Made by a program: the position numbers and the translations under genes. Below the pieces are notes generated by a model, which had not been told where the DNA came from, did not search any database, and was given only the letters and a program-made list of their open reading frames with translations. Positions 50,129 through 60,453 of a stretch of 64,000 bases of DNA are shown here, piece after piece; position 1 is the stretch's first letter; every line of letters begins with the position of its first letter. Source of the DNA: Clavibacter sepedonicus (GTDB lineage Bacteria > Actinomycetota > Actinomycetes > Actinomycetales > Microbacteriaceae); NCBI RefSeq assembly GCF_000069225.1, contig NC_010407.1, positions 3,100,001 to 3,164,000 on the forward strand, written 5' to 3'.

Positions 50129-50856
50129 GCGCGGTCACCGTGCCCGCGCCCGTCGCCGGCACCACGGCCGTCGCGGCGGATCCCTACGCCTGGCCCTACG
50201 ACGGCGCCGTCGACGTCGCCCGCACCGCCGTGGTCTGCATCGACTGGCAGGTCGACTTCTGCGGCGTCGGCGGCTACGTCGACCGCATGGGCTACGACCT
50301 CGCGCTCACCCGCGCGGGCCTCGCGCCCACCGCCCGGCTGCTCGAGCGGGTGCGCGAGCTCGGCATGTCCGTGATTCACACCCGCGAGGGCCACCGCCCC
50401 GACCTCTCCGACCTGCCCGCGAACAAGCGGTGGCGGTCGGAGCGCGCGGGCGCCGAGATCGGCAGCGTCGGCCCGTGCGGGCGGATCCTCGTGCGCGGCG
50501 AGCCCGGCTGGGAGATCGTCCCCGAGGTGGCCCCGCTCCCGGGCGAGCCCGTGATCGACAAGCCGGGCAAGGGCGCCTTCTACGCGACCGACCTCGACCT
50601 GCTGCTGCGCTCGCGCGGCATCGACCGGCTGATCCTCACGGGCATCACGACCGATGTGTGCGTCTCCACGACCATGCGCGAGGCCAACGACCGCGGCTAC
50701 GAGTGCCTCGTGCTGTCGGACTGCACGGGCGCCACGGATCCGGCGAACCACGAGGCGGCGCTCCGGATGGTCACGATGCAGGGCGGCGTGTTCGGCGCCG
50801 TCGCCACGTCGGACGCCGTGCTCGCCGCCCTCGCTCAGGCGGTGCCGCTCTCCTGA
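50125..50856 (+). CDS. Isochorismatase-like cysteine hydrolase (BiuH/RutB-like)
   Basis: 243-aa amidohydrolase. The triad is visible as Asp in CIDWQVDFC, Lys in DKPGKGAF and nucleophile Cys in [17 protein letters not shown], with a following acidic-small-aromatic segment [10 protein letters not shown]. Among cysteine hydrolases, the N-terminal WPYDGAVD region and [14 protein letters not shown] resemble biuret and ureidoacrylate amidohydrolases. GTG start coupled to the permease. Likely function: hydrolysis of an imported amide or ureide to release ammonia; exact substrate is inference. Confidence 0.82.
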   Translation: MSAVTVPAPVAGTTAVAADPYAWPYDGAVDVARTAVVCIDWQVDFCGVGGYVDRMGYDLALTRAGLAPTARLLERVRELGMSVIHTREGHRPDLSDLPANKRWRSERAGAEIGSVGPCGRILVRGEPGWEIVPEVAPLPGEPVIDKPGKGAFYATDLDLLLRSRGIDRLILTGITTDVCVSTTMREANDRGYECLVLSDCTGATDPANHEAALRMVTMQGGVFGAVATSDAVLAALAQAVPLS

Positions 50857-52235
50857 CGCGCGGGCGCCGCCGCCCGTCGGCCGACCGTGCGCGCGCCGAG
50901 GGCCGTGCGCACCGGCCGCGTCGCGGGGCGCCGGGCGCGGGCGATCCCGGCCTGCGGGATCCCGTCGGCCTCCGCGGCACCCAGCCGCACCAGCTGCACC
51001 ACGGCGACGACCAGGAGCGCGACCTCCGCGAGATCGCGCAGGGTGATCACGGCGACCATCGCGGGCACCGCGGAGGTGAGCAGCAGGTACCCGTACGGGT
51101 AGACGACCTGCGTGAGCGCCGCGACCACCAGGCCGAGGCGCGCGACGAGGGCCGTGCCGCGGGCGCGGCGGTCGTGCACGAGCATCACGACGATCGGCAC
51201 CGCGAACCACGAGACGTACTGCGGCGACCCCACCTTGTTGGTGACGATCAGCGCCGCCACGAGCGCGAGCGACAGCGGCCCCACGAGGGCGGTGGGCCGG
51301 GCGCCGCGGCGGGCGGCGCGGATCCCGAGCAGGGTCACCGCGAGGACCGCCACGATCATCACGGGCGTCATGGCCTCCGCGACCGCGTCGACGCCCGGCC
51401 CGGCGACCTGGAACGTGATGATGCGCGGGTCGTCGTAGATCCGGTACCTGTCGTCGCCGAGCGCGATCCGCCAGAGGCGGTACAGCGCGGCGCTCGACTC
51501 CACTTGCAGGCCGCGCCCTGCCTGCTGCCCGACGAAGCCGAGCAGGTTCGCACCGCTGCCGAGGGCGAGGGATCCCGCCGCGACGACGGCCGTGGTGACC
51601 AGCGCGGTCGCCCCGATCGACGTGCGCGCGGCGCCGCGGCGGACGATCAGCGCCGCGACGAGCAGCGCCGCCGGCCACACCTTCACCCACGCGCCGACGG
51701 TGAGGAGCGCGGACGCGAGGGCCGGCCGGGTCGCGAGCACGAGCAGGCCCGCGAGCGCGAGGGAGACGGTGACGGCGTCGATGCGGCCGAGCGCGATCGG
51801 CCCGAGCGCCACGAGGAAGCCCAGCCACCACGCGGCGGGGGAGAGGCCGCGACCCCGGCGGGCGCACAGCAGCAGCGCGAAGACGGCGGCGTCGAGGAGC
51901 GTGACCAGCGCGAGCCACACCGTGCCGAAGAACGCGGTGCCGCCCGCGAGCGACACGATCATGGGCGCGGCCGCGAGGATCGGGTACACTCAGGGCACGT
52001 CGATGCCGACCCAGCCGGCTCCCGCGACGCCCTCCCGCATCCAGATCCGGTAGATGCCCGTCACGTCGCCGAGCGCGGAGGTCCGGCCGATGAGGTTCAG
52101 CGTGATGAGCCAGAGGTGGCAGAGCGCGAACGCCAGCCACAGGCGCTGGATGCGCTCGCGGGAGGGGCCGCCGACGCGGGTCGCGGCGTCGGCGGTGGTC
52201 GCGCCGCGTCCGCTCGGGGCGCCGGGGGCGTGCAT
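50835..52235 (-). pseudogene. GT87-type glycosyltransferase with an in-frame stop
   Basis: Membrane glycosyltransferase of the DUF2029/GT87 type (polyprenol-phosphate-mannose-dependent family) with many hydrophobic segments. Translation from ATG 52233-52235 reads RIQRLWLAFALCHLWLITLN to GAGWVGIDVP, then meets TGA at codon 82 (51990-51992) and resumes in the same frame as VYPILAAAPMIVSLAGGTAF through DPRIITFQVAG and KVGSPQYVSWFAVPI to the stop at 50835. The position is normally Trp (TGG), so one base change (G to A) would explain it. A GTG directly after the stop could restart a shortened 384-aa protein lacking the first segment and its catalytic region. Overlaps the convergent hydrolase by 22 bp. 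Confidence 0.75.
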
Positions 52236-52399
52236 GTCGGGTGGATCTCCTGGGCTCGGGATGCGCGACGCGGCCGGTGCGGCCGGGCGGCGTGCGTCCG
52301 GGGGGGGCGGGCGACGGCGGTCGCCCGCGGCGCCGTCGCCGCAGCGCGATGCTAGGCCACCCGCGCGTCGCGGAGCCGTGAGCGGCCGGACGCCCCCCG

Positions 52400-53683
52400 T
52401 CAGTCGGTGCCGCGGAGCCGCGCGACCGTGTGCATCACGTGGTAGATCACGATGGCGGCGATGGTCCCGAGCGCGATGCCGTTGAAGGAGACCGTGCCGA
52501 GCGTGAAGGTGAACGGCGCGATCGCGACGATGAGCGCTGTCGCGGCCGTGAGCTGGTTGACGGGCTTGGAGAAGTCCACCTTGTTGTCCAGCCAGATCTT
52601 CACCCCGATGATCCCGATGAGGCCGTAGAGCGCGGTCGTCACGCCGCCGAGCACGCCCGCCGGGATCGTGTTGATGACCGCGCCGACCTTGGGCGAGAGC
52701 CCGAGCAGCACGGCGAACGCGCCGGCCACCCAGTACGCGGCGGTCGAGTAGACGCGGGTGGCGGCCATCACGCCGATGTTCTCGCCGTAGGTCGTGGTGC
52801 CGGATCCGCCGCCGAGGCCCGCGAGCACGGTCGCGAGGCCGTCGGCCAGGAGCGCGCGGCCGGTGAGCTTGTTGACCGAGCCATCGGTCATCTGCGCGAC
52901 GCCGCGGATGTGCCCCACGTTCTCCGCGACCAGCACGAGCACGACGGGCAGGAACGCCGGCAGCAACGCCCAGAACTGCGGTGTGATCTCGGGCGCGTGG
53001 AACTCGGGCAGCCCGATCCACGCGGCGGCCTCGAGCTTGGAGTAGTCGATTTCCTGCCGGATCGCGGCCACGACGTACCCGACGACCACGCCGAGCACGA
53101 TGGAGAGCCGGCCGAGGATCCCGCGGAACAGCACGGTCGAGAGGATCACCGCGGCGAGCGTGATGGTCGCCGTCACGGGCGCGAGGACGAAGTTGTCGCG
53201 CGCAGCCGAGGCCAGGTTGAAGCCGATGAGCGCGACGATCGCGCCGGCCACCACGGGCGGCAGCAGCGCGTCGATCCAGCCGGTGCCCGTGAGCTGCACG
53301 ATGCCGCCGATGACCGCGAGCATCACGCCGACCGCCACGATGCCGGCGAGCGCCGCGCCGATCCCGCCGCCGCCCGCGGCCGTCGCCGCGTTGGCCGCGG
53401 TGATCGGCGCGATGAACGCGAACGACGAGCCGAGGTAGCTGGGCAGCCGGTTCTTGGTGATGAGGAGGAAGAGGAGCGTCCCGATCCCGGAGAAGAACAG
53501 GGTCGTCGTCGGCGGGAAGCCGGTGAGGGCGGGCACGAGGAAGGTCGCGCCGAACATGGCGACGACGTGCTGCATCCCGAGGCCGATGGTGCGCGGCCAG
53601 GTGAGGCGCTCGCCGGGGCCGACGACCGCGGAGGTCTCCACCGTCCGTCCGTCGCCGTGGAGGGTCCAGATCTGTCGGGCCAT
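52400..53683 (-). CDS. Uracil/xanthine permease, NAT/NCS2 family
   Basis: 427-aa symporter with 14 hydrophobic segments. The signature region reads ENVGHIRGVAQMTDG and GGSGTTTYGENIGVMAATRV, matching UraA-type uracil permeases (Glu in AEN and GENIG bind the base). Start ATG 53681-53683. Its neighbour cluster (NCS1 permease plus cysteine hydrolase) also suggests pyrimidine or related nitrogen scavenging in this area. Confidence 0.87.
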   Translation of the reverse strand: MARQIWTLHGDGRTVETSAVVGPGERLTWPRTIGLGMQHVVAMFGATFLVPALTGFPPTTTLFFSGIGTLLFLLITKNRLPSYLGSSFAFIAPITAANAATAAGGGGIGAALAGIVAVGVMLAVIGGIVQLTGTGWIDALLPPVVAGAIVALIGFNLASAARDNFVLAPVTATITLAAVILSTVLFRGILGRLSIVLGVVVGYVVAAIRQEIDYSKLEAAAWIGLPEFHAPEITPQFWALLPAFLPVVLVLVAENVGHIRGVAQMTDGSVNKLTGRALLADGLATVLAGLGGGSGTTTYGENIGVMAATRVYSTAAYWVAGAFAVLLGLSPKVGAVINTIPAGVLGGVTTALYGLIGIIGVKIWLDNKVDFSKPVNQLTAATALIVAIAPFTFTLGTVSFNGIALGTIAAIVIYHVMHTVARLRGTD

Positions 53684-53830
53684 GATCGCCTGCTTCCGCG
53701 CGGGTGTGTGGGGAGACGCCCCGATCCGCGAGCGTAGCGATGCCGTGTTGCGGTGGCGTTTCGCGGGAGCGGATCCCGGTGCCGGATCCGGCGACGTCGC
53801 TCCCGGCGGCGCCCCGGCCGTCGCGCCTAG

Positions 53831-54900
53831 GTGTACTCGGCCGTGACGTTGGTGACACTTCGGGGCGTGTGAAGAGGCCTCCTGGCTTGATGGAGCTGTC
53901 TAGTTCAACCATCGCCAGGAGGCCTCGATGTCCCACGCTAATGCCCGGTTGACTGTTCATGGTCGGCTTCTCCTCGTGCGTCGGGTAGTCGAGGATCGTC
54001 GTCCGGTGTCGCATGTGGCTCGCGAGCTCGGGGTGTCGCGTCAGTGCGCGCATCGGTGGGTGGCCCGGTTCCGTCAGGAGGGTGTCGCGGGGCTCGCGGA
54101 TCGGTCCTCGAGACCACGGTCGATGCCGGCGAGGACGAGTCCGGAACAGGAAGGCGCCGTGCTGGCTGCGCGCGCGGAACTTCGGTTCGGGCCCGCCCGG
54201 CTGGCTCCGGTGACGAGCGTTCCGGCCCGCACGATCTCCCGCATCCTGCGCCGGCACGGGGCGCCGCCGTTGGCATGGTTGGACCCCGTCACCGGGGCCG
54301 TGATCCGGGCATCCCGGTCAACGGCGCACCGGTATGAGCACGAGCATCCGGGTGATCTGATCCACGTGGACGTGAAGAAGCTCGGGAGGATCCCGGACGG
54401 AGGCGGCTGGCGGGTCCACGGGCGCAGCGAGCAGGTCCGCGGCCGCGGGATCGGGTTCGATTACGTCCATGCCGCGGTCGATGACCACACCCGTCTCGCC
54501 TACGCGGAGATCCATCCCGATGAGAAAGGCGCGACCGCGGCCGGGTTCCTGGCCCGCGCAGCGGCGTACTTCGCCGGGCGCGGGATCACCCGGATCGAGC
54601 GGGTCATCACGGACAACGCGTTCGCCTACCGGCACTCGACCGCGTTCAAGAACGCCGTCCAGGACCTGGGCGCGCGGCAGAAGTTCATCCGCCCGCACTG
54701 CCCCTGGCAGAACGGCAAGGTCGAGCGCTTCAACCGGACCCTCGCGACCGAGTGGGCCTACCGGCAACCCTTCACCAGCAACCAACACCGCGCCGACGCG
54801 CTTGACCCCTTCATCGAGCACTACAACACTGAACGAATCCACTCAAGCCACGGGCTCACGCCCGCGGCCCGAGTGTCACCAACGTCATGACCCGGTACAG
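53831..54900 (+). mobile_element. Complete IS481-family element, copy A (1070 bp)
   Basis: Ends are inverted repeats: the left end reads TGTACTCGGCCGTGACGTTG and the right end, reversed, TGTACCGGGTCATGACGTTG, continuing GTGACACT in both. CTAG lies immediately outside both ends (53827-53830 and 54901-54904), the target duplication. One transposase gene is carried. It differs clearly in sequence from the adjoining element. Confidence 0.88.
53928..54890 (+). CDS. IS481-family transposase, copy A
   Basis: 320-aa DDE transposase. An N-terminal HTH (HVARELGVSRQCAHRWVARF) precedes the catalytic core: first Asp in IHVDVKKLG, second Asp in VITDNAFAYR, and Glu in NGKVERFNRTLATEW. Full length and intact; ends 10 bp inside the right inverted repeat. 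Confidence 0.92.
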   Translation: MSHANARLTVHGRLLLVRRVVEDRRPVSHVARELGVSRQCAHRWVARFRQEGVAGLADRSSRPRSMPARTSPEQEGAVLAARAELRFGPARLAPVTSVPARTISRILRRHGAPPLAWLDPVTGAVIRASRSTAHRYEHEHPGDLIHVDVKKLGRIPDGGGWRVHGRSEQVRGRGIGFDYVHAAVDDHTRLAYAEIHPDEKGATAAGFLARAAAYFAGRGITRIERVITDNAFAYRHSTAFKNAVQDLGARQKFIRPHCPWQNGKVERFNRTLATEWAYRQPFTSNQHRADALDPFIEHYNTERIHSSHGLTPAARVSPTS

Positions 54901-55863
54901 CTAGTTGTAGTTCCCAGTGAGGTTGTGAACGCGTTCGGCGGGCGTGAGTCCGCCGATGCCGGTGTGGGGGCGGTGGTGGTTGTAGTGATGCAGCCAGGCA
55001 GGGTAGGTCGCGGCGCGGGCCTCGTCGGTGAGGTAGGGGTGGGCGTAAGCCCATTCCGTGGCGAGGGTGCGGTTGAAGCGCTCGACCTTCCCGTTGGTCT
55101 GGGGCCGGTAGGGGCGGGTGCGTGTGTGGGCGATGGTGCCGAGCGCCTCGGTGAAGGCGTGGGAGCGGTAGCAGGAGCCGTTGTCCGTCAGGACACGGAT
55201 CACGGTGATGCCCGCGGTGGTGAAGAACGCGTTCGCGCGGGCCCAGAACGCGGCGGCGGTCTCCTTGCGCTCGTCGGTGAGGATCTCGGAGTACGCGAGT
55301 CGGGAGTGGTCATCCACGGCGTGGTGCAGGAACGCGTATCCCCGCCCGGTCCGGGGGTTGTTCTTCCGGCCGGCCGCTCTGCCGAGGACTCGGTGCCCGC
55401 CGCCGTCCGGGATGCGGCCGAGCTTCTTGATGTCGACGTGGACCAGATCTCCCGGTGAGGAGTGCTCGTAGCGTCGCGCGGGCGAGCGTCGGACGGGGAG
55501 TCCCGTCGCGGAATCCAGGTGCGTGAGCAACGGCATCCGGTAGCGACGGAGGACCCGCTCGACCGTGGAACGGGGGATACGCAGGTGGTAGCTGATGCGG
55601 TGCGGGCCCCACCGGCGAGTGAATCTCAGCGCGATGATCCGCCGCTCCCGACGCTGACTCGTGCGGGTCGGTTGCCGGTGCGGGCGGGATGAGCGATCTG
55701 TCATCGGCAACCCGGCCCGATACCGGCGAGCCCATCTCGACGCCGTCGCCGGCGAGCACTGGAACCTCTCCGCCGCACGCCGGACCGGCCACCCGTCCTC
55801 AACGATCAACCGGGCAAGCCGAACCCTGCCCACGGGAGTGAACGGGGCGTTAGCGTGAGTCAC
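54901..55863 (-). CDS. IS481-family transposase, copy B
   Basis: 320-aa DDE transposase: HTH RAAERFQCSPATASRWARRY, first Asp in VHVDIKKLG, second in VLTDNGSCYR, Glu in NGKVERFNRTLATEW. The stop codon TAG (54901-54903) is not inside the element but is provided by the CTAG target copy, so each insertion regenerates the stop. Intact. Confidence 0.92.
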   Translation of the reverse strand: MTHANAPFTPVGRVRLARLIVEDGWPVRRAAERFQCSPATASRWARRYRAGLPMTDRSSRPHRQPTRTSQRRERRIIALRFTRRWGPHRISYHLRIPRSTVERVLRRYRMPLLTHLDSATGLPVRRSPARRYEHSSPGDLVHVDIKKLGRIPDGGGHRVLGRAAGRKNNPRTGRGYAFLHHAVDDHSRLAYSEILTDERKETAAAFWARANAFFTTAGITVIRVLTDNGSCYRSHAFTEALGTIAHTRTRPYRPQTNGKVERFNRTLATEWAYAHPYLTDEARAATYPAWLHHYNHHRPHTGIGGLTPAERVHNLTGNYN

Positions 55864-55960
55864 GAAGACCTCCGTGGACGTTGATGAGTGTGGTAACCCA
55901 CATCGTCCCGGAGGTCTTCGCTATCCGCCCCAGCGTTCACAACCTCCCGAGGAACTACAA
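54905..55960 (-). mobile_element. Complete IS481-family element, copy B (1056 bp)
   Basis: Inverted repeats TTGTAGTTCC-(CAGT/TCGG)-GAGGTTGTGAACGC at both ends, flanked by CTAG at 54901-54904 and 55961-55964. The left CTAG is shared with element A, so the two elements sit back to back. Orientation is opposite to A. Confidence 0.88.
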
Positions 55961-57263
55961 CTAGTTCGCGTGCTCCTGGAGCCAGGCGAAGGGATCCACC
56001 GCGGTGCCGTCGGCGACGCGGATCTCGAGGTGGAGGTGCGGGCCGGTGGATGCGCCCGTGTTGCCGACCTGGCCGATCTGCGTGGCCACCGAGACGGCGT
56101 CGCCCGCCTTCACGCGCAGGGATCCCGGCAGCATGTGGCCGTAGACGCTCGTGATGAGCTGCCCGTCGATGACGTGGTCGATGACGAGGTGCACGCCGAG
56201 GCCGGTGTCGCTGGTGACGGCCTCGCGCACGACGCCGTCGGCGATGGCCTGGATGGGCACGCCCATGCCGGGCGCGAAGTCGACGCCCTGGTGGTTGCTC
56301 GAGCAGCCGTTGGAGCACGGCGCGATGCGGTGGCCGAAGACGCCGCTGATGGGCACGCCCGCGGCGAAGGGCCACTGGATGGTGCCGTTGATGTCGTTCG
56401 TGAAGGCGCCGGCGCCCTTCGACGTCTGGGCCAGCATGATCTGCTGCGGCGTCGTGGCCGTGAACGCGTCGTCGGTGCCGCCGACGACCGTCGCCTCGGG
56501 GGCGGCCGAGAGCGCGATGCTCTGGCTGGGGATCGAGGTGGCCGGCGTCTCCGTGACCACGTTCGCCTGCGCGATGTCCTGGCCGGTGAGGAACGCGGAA
56601 GACGGCAGCGAGGTCGCGATGGTGACCGTGGCGACGAACGCCATCGTGAGGAGCGTCAGCCCGCGCGACGCGTTCGAGCGGCGGCGGCCGGCGGCGCTCT
56701 CGGGCGCCGGAGCGGCCAGGGCGGGACGCGAGGACGCGGGGACACGGCGCCCGCGGATGCGGGCGTGCGGGGCGGCGGCCGGGACGCTCGCGCGCTTCGC
56801 GGGCACGTACGAGGAGCGGCGCGACTCGGGTGCGGCGGCGGATACGGCGCGGAGGCGACGGGCGCGGGTCGCGAGGGGCACGGTCTCCGCGGCCCCGGCA
56901 GCAGCGGGCTCGGCCTGCGCGGGGAGGTGCGTGCTCGGGGCGGCCGGGGCCTCGACCGAGACGTGGAGGATGCGGGGCGCGGGGCGCGGGGGCGATGAGC
57001 GCATCGGGGGCGACCTGCTCGGCGGGGGCGACCTGCTCGGGCTGAGCGTCCGCGACGCCGGACAAATCGGCGGGCGCCTCGACGGGCTGGTCCACGGGCT
57101 GCTCGGCCACGGCGACCGCGGCGACCGCGGGCTCACGGGGCTGATCCGCCTCCGCCCGGGGTGCGGATCCGCCCGATGCCCGCTCGGCGGCCAGGCGCTC
57201 GGCCTCGCGGCGCTCGCGTCGCGTCGGGTACACGGTCCCTGCGGTCTCGTCGGGGGTCAGCAC
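55961..57263 (-). pseudogene. M23-family peptidase gene with a frameshift
   Basis: From GTG 57261-57263 the first frame encodes a charged cytoplasmic head (YPTRRERREAERLAAERASG, then QPEQVAPAEQVAPDALIAP). Near 56975-56998, in a G/C-rich run, the meaningful frame shifts and continues as RILHVSVEAPAAPSTHLPAQ, a membrane segment (GLTLLTMAFVATVTIATSL) and an M23 domain: HRIAPC-, HQGVDFAPGMG and HLHLEIRVADG provide the zinc ligands of peptidoglycan endopeptidases. Length is one base more than a multiple of three. The stop TAG comes from the CTAG at 55961 left by the IS insertion, so the C-terminus HAN is preserved or only slightly changed. An internal ATG at 57136 could express the second part alone. 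Confidence 0.72.
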
Positions 57264-57488
57264 GAGGGCCGCCGGTCGGAGGGCTGGGGGGCACGCGAGG
57301 CGTGGAGGCAGGACAGGATCGTGGAGCTCCTTGAGCAGGGGACAGGTGCAGCGCGATGCCGGCCGAGCGGTGTCGGGGCGTGCGCGAGCGACCGGTTCCA
57401 GCCCGGCCGCGATGTAACGGATCGGTAAAGGCTAACCTCCGGAAGGGATTCGCGCCACCCGGGGGATGCGCGCGGGGGGCTTCAGGGG

Positions 57489-58298
<810 letters not shown>

Positions 58299-58342
58299 GC
58301 GACCAGCCTGCCAGAGGGGCGGGGCCGGCCGGCGCGCGGCGC

Positions 58343-59086
58343 TCAGGCGGGCGACACGGCGGCGCGCGCCTCGTCGGTCGACGCGGCGGCACCCTCACGG
58401 AGGCGCCCCCGCTCGATCCGGCGCGCGTTCCACAGCAGGCCGACGCCCAGCACCATCAGGCCGCCCGCCGCGAGCAGCGCCCACGCGCCGCCGGCGTGCG
58501 TCGTGATGAGCGCGGCGACCAGCGCGCCGAGCCCCATGCAGACGATCGCGCCGATGCGGCGGGCCCACGCGGCGCCCGTGCCGCCGGCGACGCGGCTGTC
58601 GGAGGAGAGGTTCACCATCGTCATCGTCACGACCACGGTCGAGAGGTCGCGCAGCCCGATGCTCTTCACGGCGGCCGCCTGAGCGCCGAGCAGCAGCGCG
58701 AGGAAGCCCGTGATGGCGATCATGACCCCGGTGTCGAGCGTCCCGACCGCGAGCCAGACCACGGCGAGCGCGAGCGTGACCAGGGCGCCCGTGACGAGGA
58801 TCCAGACGGAGGAGCGCGGCAGGTGCACGTCGGTGGGCGCGCGTCGGGTGATGCGCGACGCGATCACCGCCCCGAGCATGAAGGCCACGAGCGCCACGAG
58901 GTTGTTGAGCACGGGGATGTCGGCGACGCCCACGAGGCCGAAGCCGATGAAGAGCACGTTGCCGGTCATGTTGCCGGTGAAGACGCGGTCGAGCGCGAGG
59001 TAGCTGACGCCGTCGATGGCGCCGGTCGCGGTCGTCATCACGAGCAGGGCGGCGATGTAGGAGCCCTCGGGCCAGGGACGGGACAC
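58343..59086 (-). CDS. DUF1275 (YoaK) membrane protein
   Basis: 247-aa membrane protein with six or seven hydrophobic segments. TTATGAIDGVSYLALDRVFT followed by GNMTGNVLFIG is the DUF1275 signature. GTG start at 59084-59086 behind GAGGAG. Function unknown. Transcribed in the same direction as the phosphatase downstream. Confidence 0.83.
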   Translation of the reverse strand: MSRPWPEGSYIAALLVMTTATGAIDGVSYLALDRVFTGNMTGNVLFIGFGLVGVADIPVLNNLVALVAFMLGAVIASRITRRAPTDVHLPRSSVWILVTGALVTLALAVVWLAVGTLDTGVMIAITGFLALLLGAQAAAVKSIGLRDLSTVVVTMTMVNLSSDSRVAGGTGAAWARRIGAIVCMGLGALVAALITTHAGGAWALLAAGGLMVLGVGLLWNARRIERGRLREGAAASTDEARAAVSPA

Positions 59087-59139
59087 GGGCGGATCTCCTC
59101 GGGCGGCTCGGGCGGCGGTCGCCCCAGGATACGGGCGGG

Positions 59140-60126
59140 TCAGGCGCTCTCGTCCCGCGTCGCCCGGGCTGCGGCGGACGCGAGGCGGGACACCTCGTCG
59201 TCGTCGAGCACGAGCTGCGCAGCGGGCATCAGCTGCCGGATCTGCCGGGCCGTGCGCGCGCCGACGAGCGCGCTCGCGATCCCGGGCCGACCGAGCACCC
59301 ACGCGATGGCGACCTCGGCGACCGTGACGCCGCGCGTCCTCGCGACCTCCTCGGCCGCGCGCACGGTCGCGTGCCCGCCCGCCGACATGTGCTGCTCCGC
59401 GTCGAGCGCGCGGGCGGACGGCACCGCGGGCGCACCCGGCAGGTACTTGCCCGTGAGGAACCCCTTGGCGAGCACGCTGTGCGCGACGAGGCCGAGGCCC
59501 TCCTGCCGGACCACCGCCTGCAGCCGCCCCTCCGCGTGGTCGCGGACCAGCAAGCTGTACTCCTCCTGCACCACGCCGACGGGCACCGCGCCGGATCCGT
59601 GCGCGAGCGCCAGCGCCTGCTCGATCCGCTCGGGCCGGAACCCGGAGACGCCGACCAGCCGCGCCTTGCCCTCCTCCACGAGCTCGGACAGCGCGGCGAC
59701 GGTCTCCTCGAGCGGGGTGCGGGTGTCGTCGAGGTGCGCGTGCACGATGTCGACGTGCGTCGTGCCGAGCCGGCGGAGCGAGGCGTCCACCCCGCGGCGG
59801 ATGGACCGCGCCGACGTGCCGGGGGCGTCGCGGCTCTTGCCGACCTTGGTGCCGACGACCACGTCGTCGCGGCAGCCGCGCGCGGCCAGCCAGCCGCCGA
59901 TGATCGCCTCGGACTCCCCGCCCTCGTGGCCCGGCACCCACTGCGAGTAGGAGGAGGCGGTGTCGATGAAGGTGCCGCCCTCCTCGCGGTACGCGTCGAG
60001 GATCGCCCACGCCTCGTCGCGGTCGGCGGTCCAGCCGAAGCCGCTCGTGCCGAGGCCGAGCGCGGAGACGACGACGCCGGACGTGCCGAGGGCGCGCGTG
60101 CGTGGGCCGGGTGCGGCGGGGAACAT
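59140..60126 (-). CDS. Aldo/keto reductase
   Basis: 328-aa oxidoreductase with SALGLGTSGFGW, catalytic FIDTASSYSQW (the Asp in IDTA and Tyr two residues later), VVGTKVGKSR (Lys), and ALVGARTARQIRQL near the cofactor end. Resembles the YajO/Tas-type AKR branch. Start ATG 60124-60126. Substrate unknown. Confidence 0.85.
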   Translation of the reverse strand: MFPAAPGPRTRALGTSGVVVSALGLGTSGFGWTADRDEAWAILDAYREEGGTFIDTASSYSQWVPGHEGGESEAIIGGWLAARGCRDDVVVGTKVGKSRDAPGTSARSIRRGVDASLRRLGTTHVDIVHAHLDDTRTPLEETVAALSELVEEGKARLVGVSGFRPERIEQALALAHGSGAVPVGVVQEEYSLLVRDHAEGRLQAVVRQEGLGLVAHSVLAKGFLTGKYLPGAPAVPSARALDAEQHMSAGGHATVRAAEEVARTRGVTVAEVAIAWVLGRPGIASALVGARTARQIRQLMPAAQLVLDDDEVSRLASAAARATRDESA

Positions 60127-60180
60127 CGGTGGTGGATCCAGGTCGTCGGGCGTGCGCGCGACGGTGCGGGCACGGGCGGG

Positions 60181-60233
60181 CCCCGACGGACGCGTCGGGG
60201 ACAGACGGACGGCCCCGCACAGCGGGGCCGTCC
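60181..60233 (-). terminator. Double hairpin downstream of tRNA-Tyr
   Basis: Two adjacent hairpins: GGACGGCCCCGC-ACA-GCGGGGCCGTCC (60207-60233) and CCCCGACG-GACG-CGTCGGGG (60181-60200). They lie 9 bp after the tRNA 3' end on the minus strand and should end its transcript. Confidence 0.75.
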
Positions 60234-60241
60234 TCGTTCGG

Positions 60242-60323
60242 TGGCGAGTGAGGGATTCGAACCCCCGAAGGCTGAGCCGTCTGATTTACAGTCAGATCCC
60301 TTTGGCCGCTAGGGTAACTCGCC
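60242..60323 (-). tRNA. tRNA-Tyr (GTA)
   Basis: An 82-nt cloverleaf read on the minus strand. Acceptor stem GGCGAGT / ACTCGCC with discriminator A; anticodon arm TCTGA-CTGTAAA-TCAGA with GTA anticodon; a long variable arm (CGGCTCAGCCTTCG) as in class II tRNAs; T arm GGGGG-TTCGAAT-CCCTC. CCA is not encoded. Confidence 0.95.
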
Positions 60324-60453
60324 ATGCGCACCCGACCCGTGTGATCACTGACCGGAGACGCTCGTCGATGATAGCGGTCGCCGACCCGCGAACCGAAATC
60401 GTCGGCCGCCGCCGCCGCGGGCCCGCAGCCGCCCGTCCCTTAACATGGTCCGC

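Noticed and set aside
51990..51992. TGA in the glycosyltransferase as a selenocysteine codon
   Set aside because: No SECIS-like structure was evident, the family is not selenium-dependent, and a Trp codon one base away explains it.
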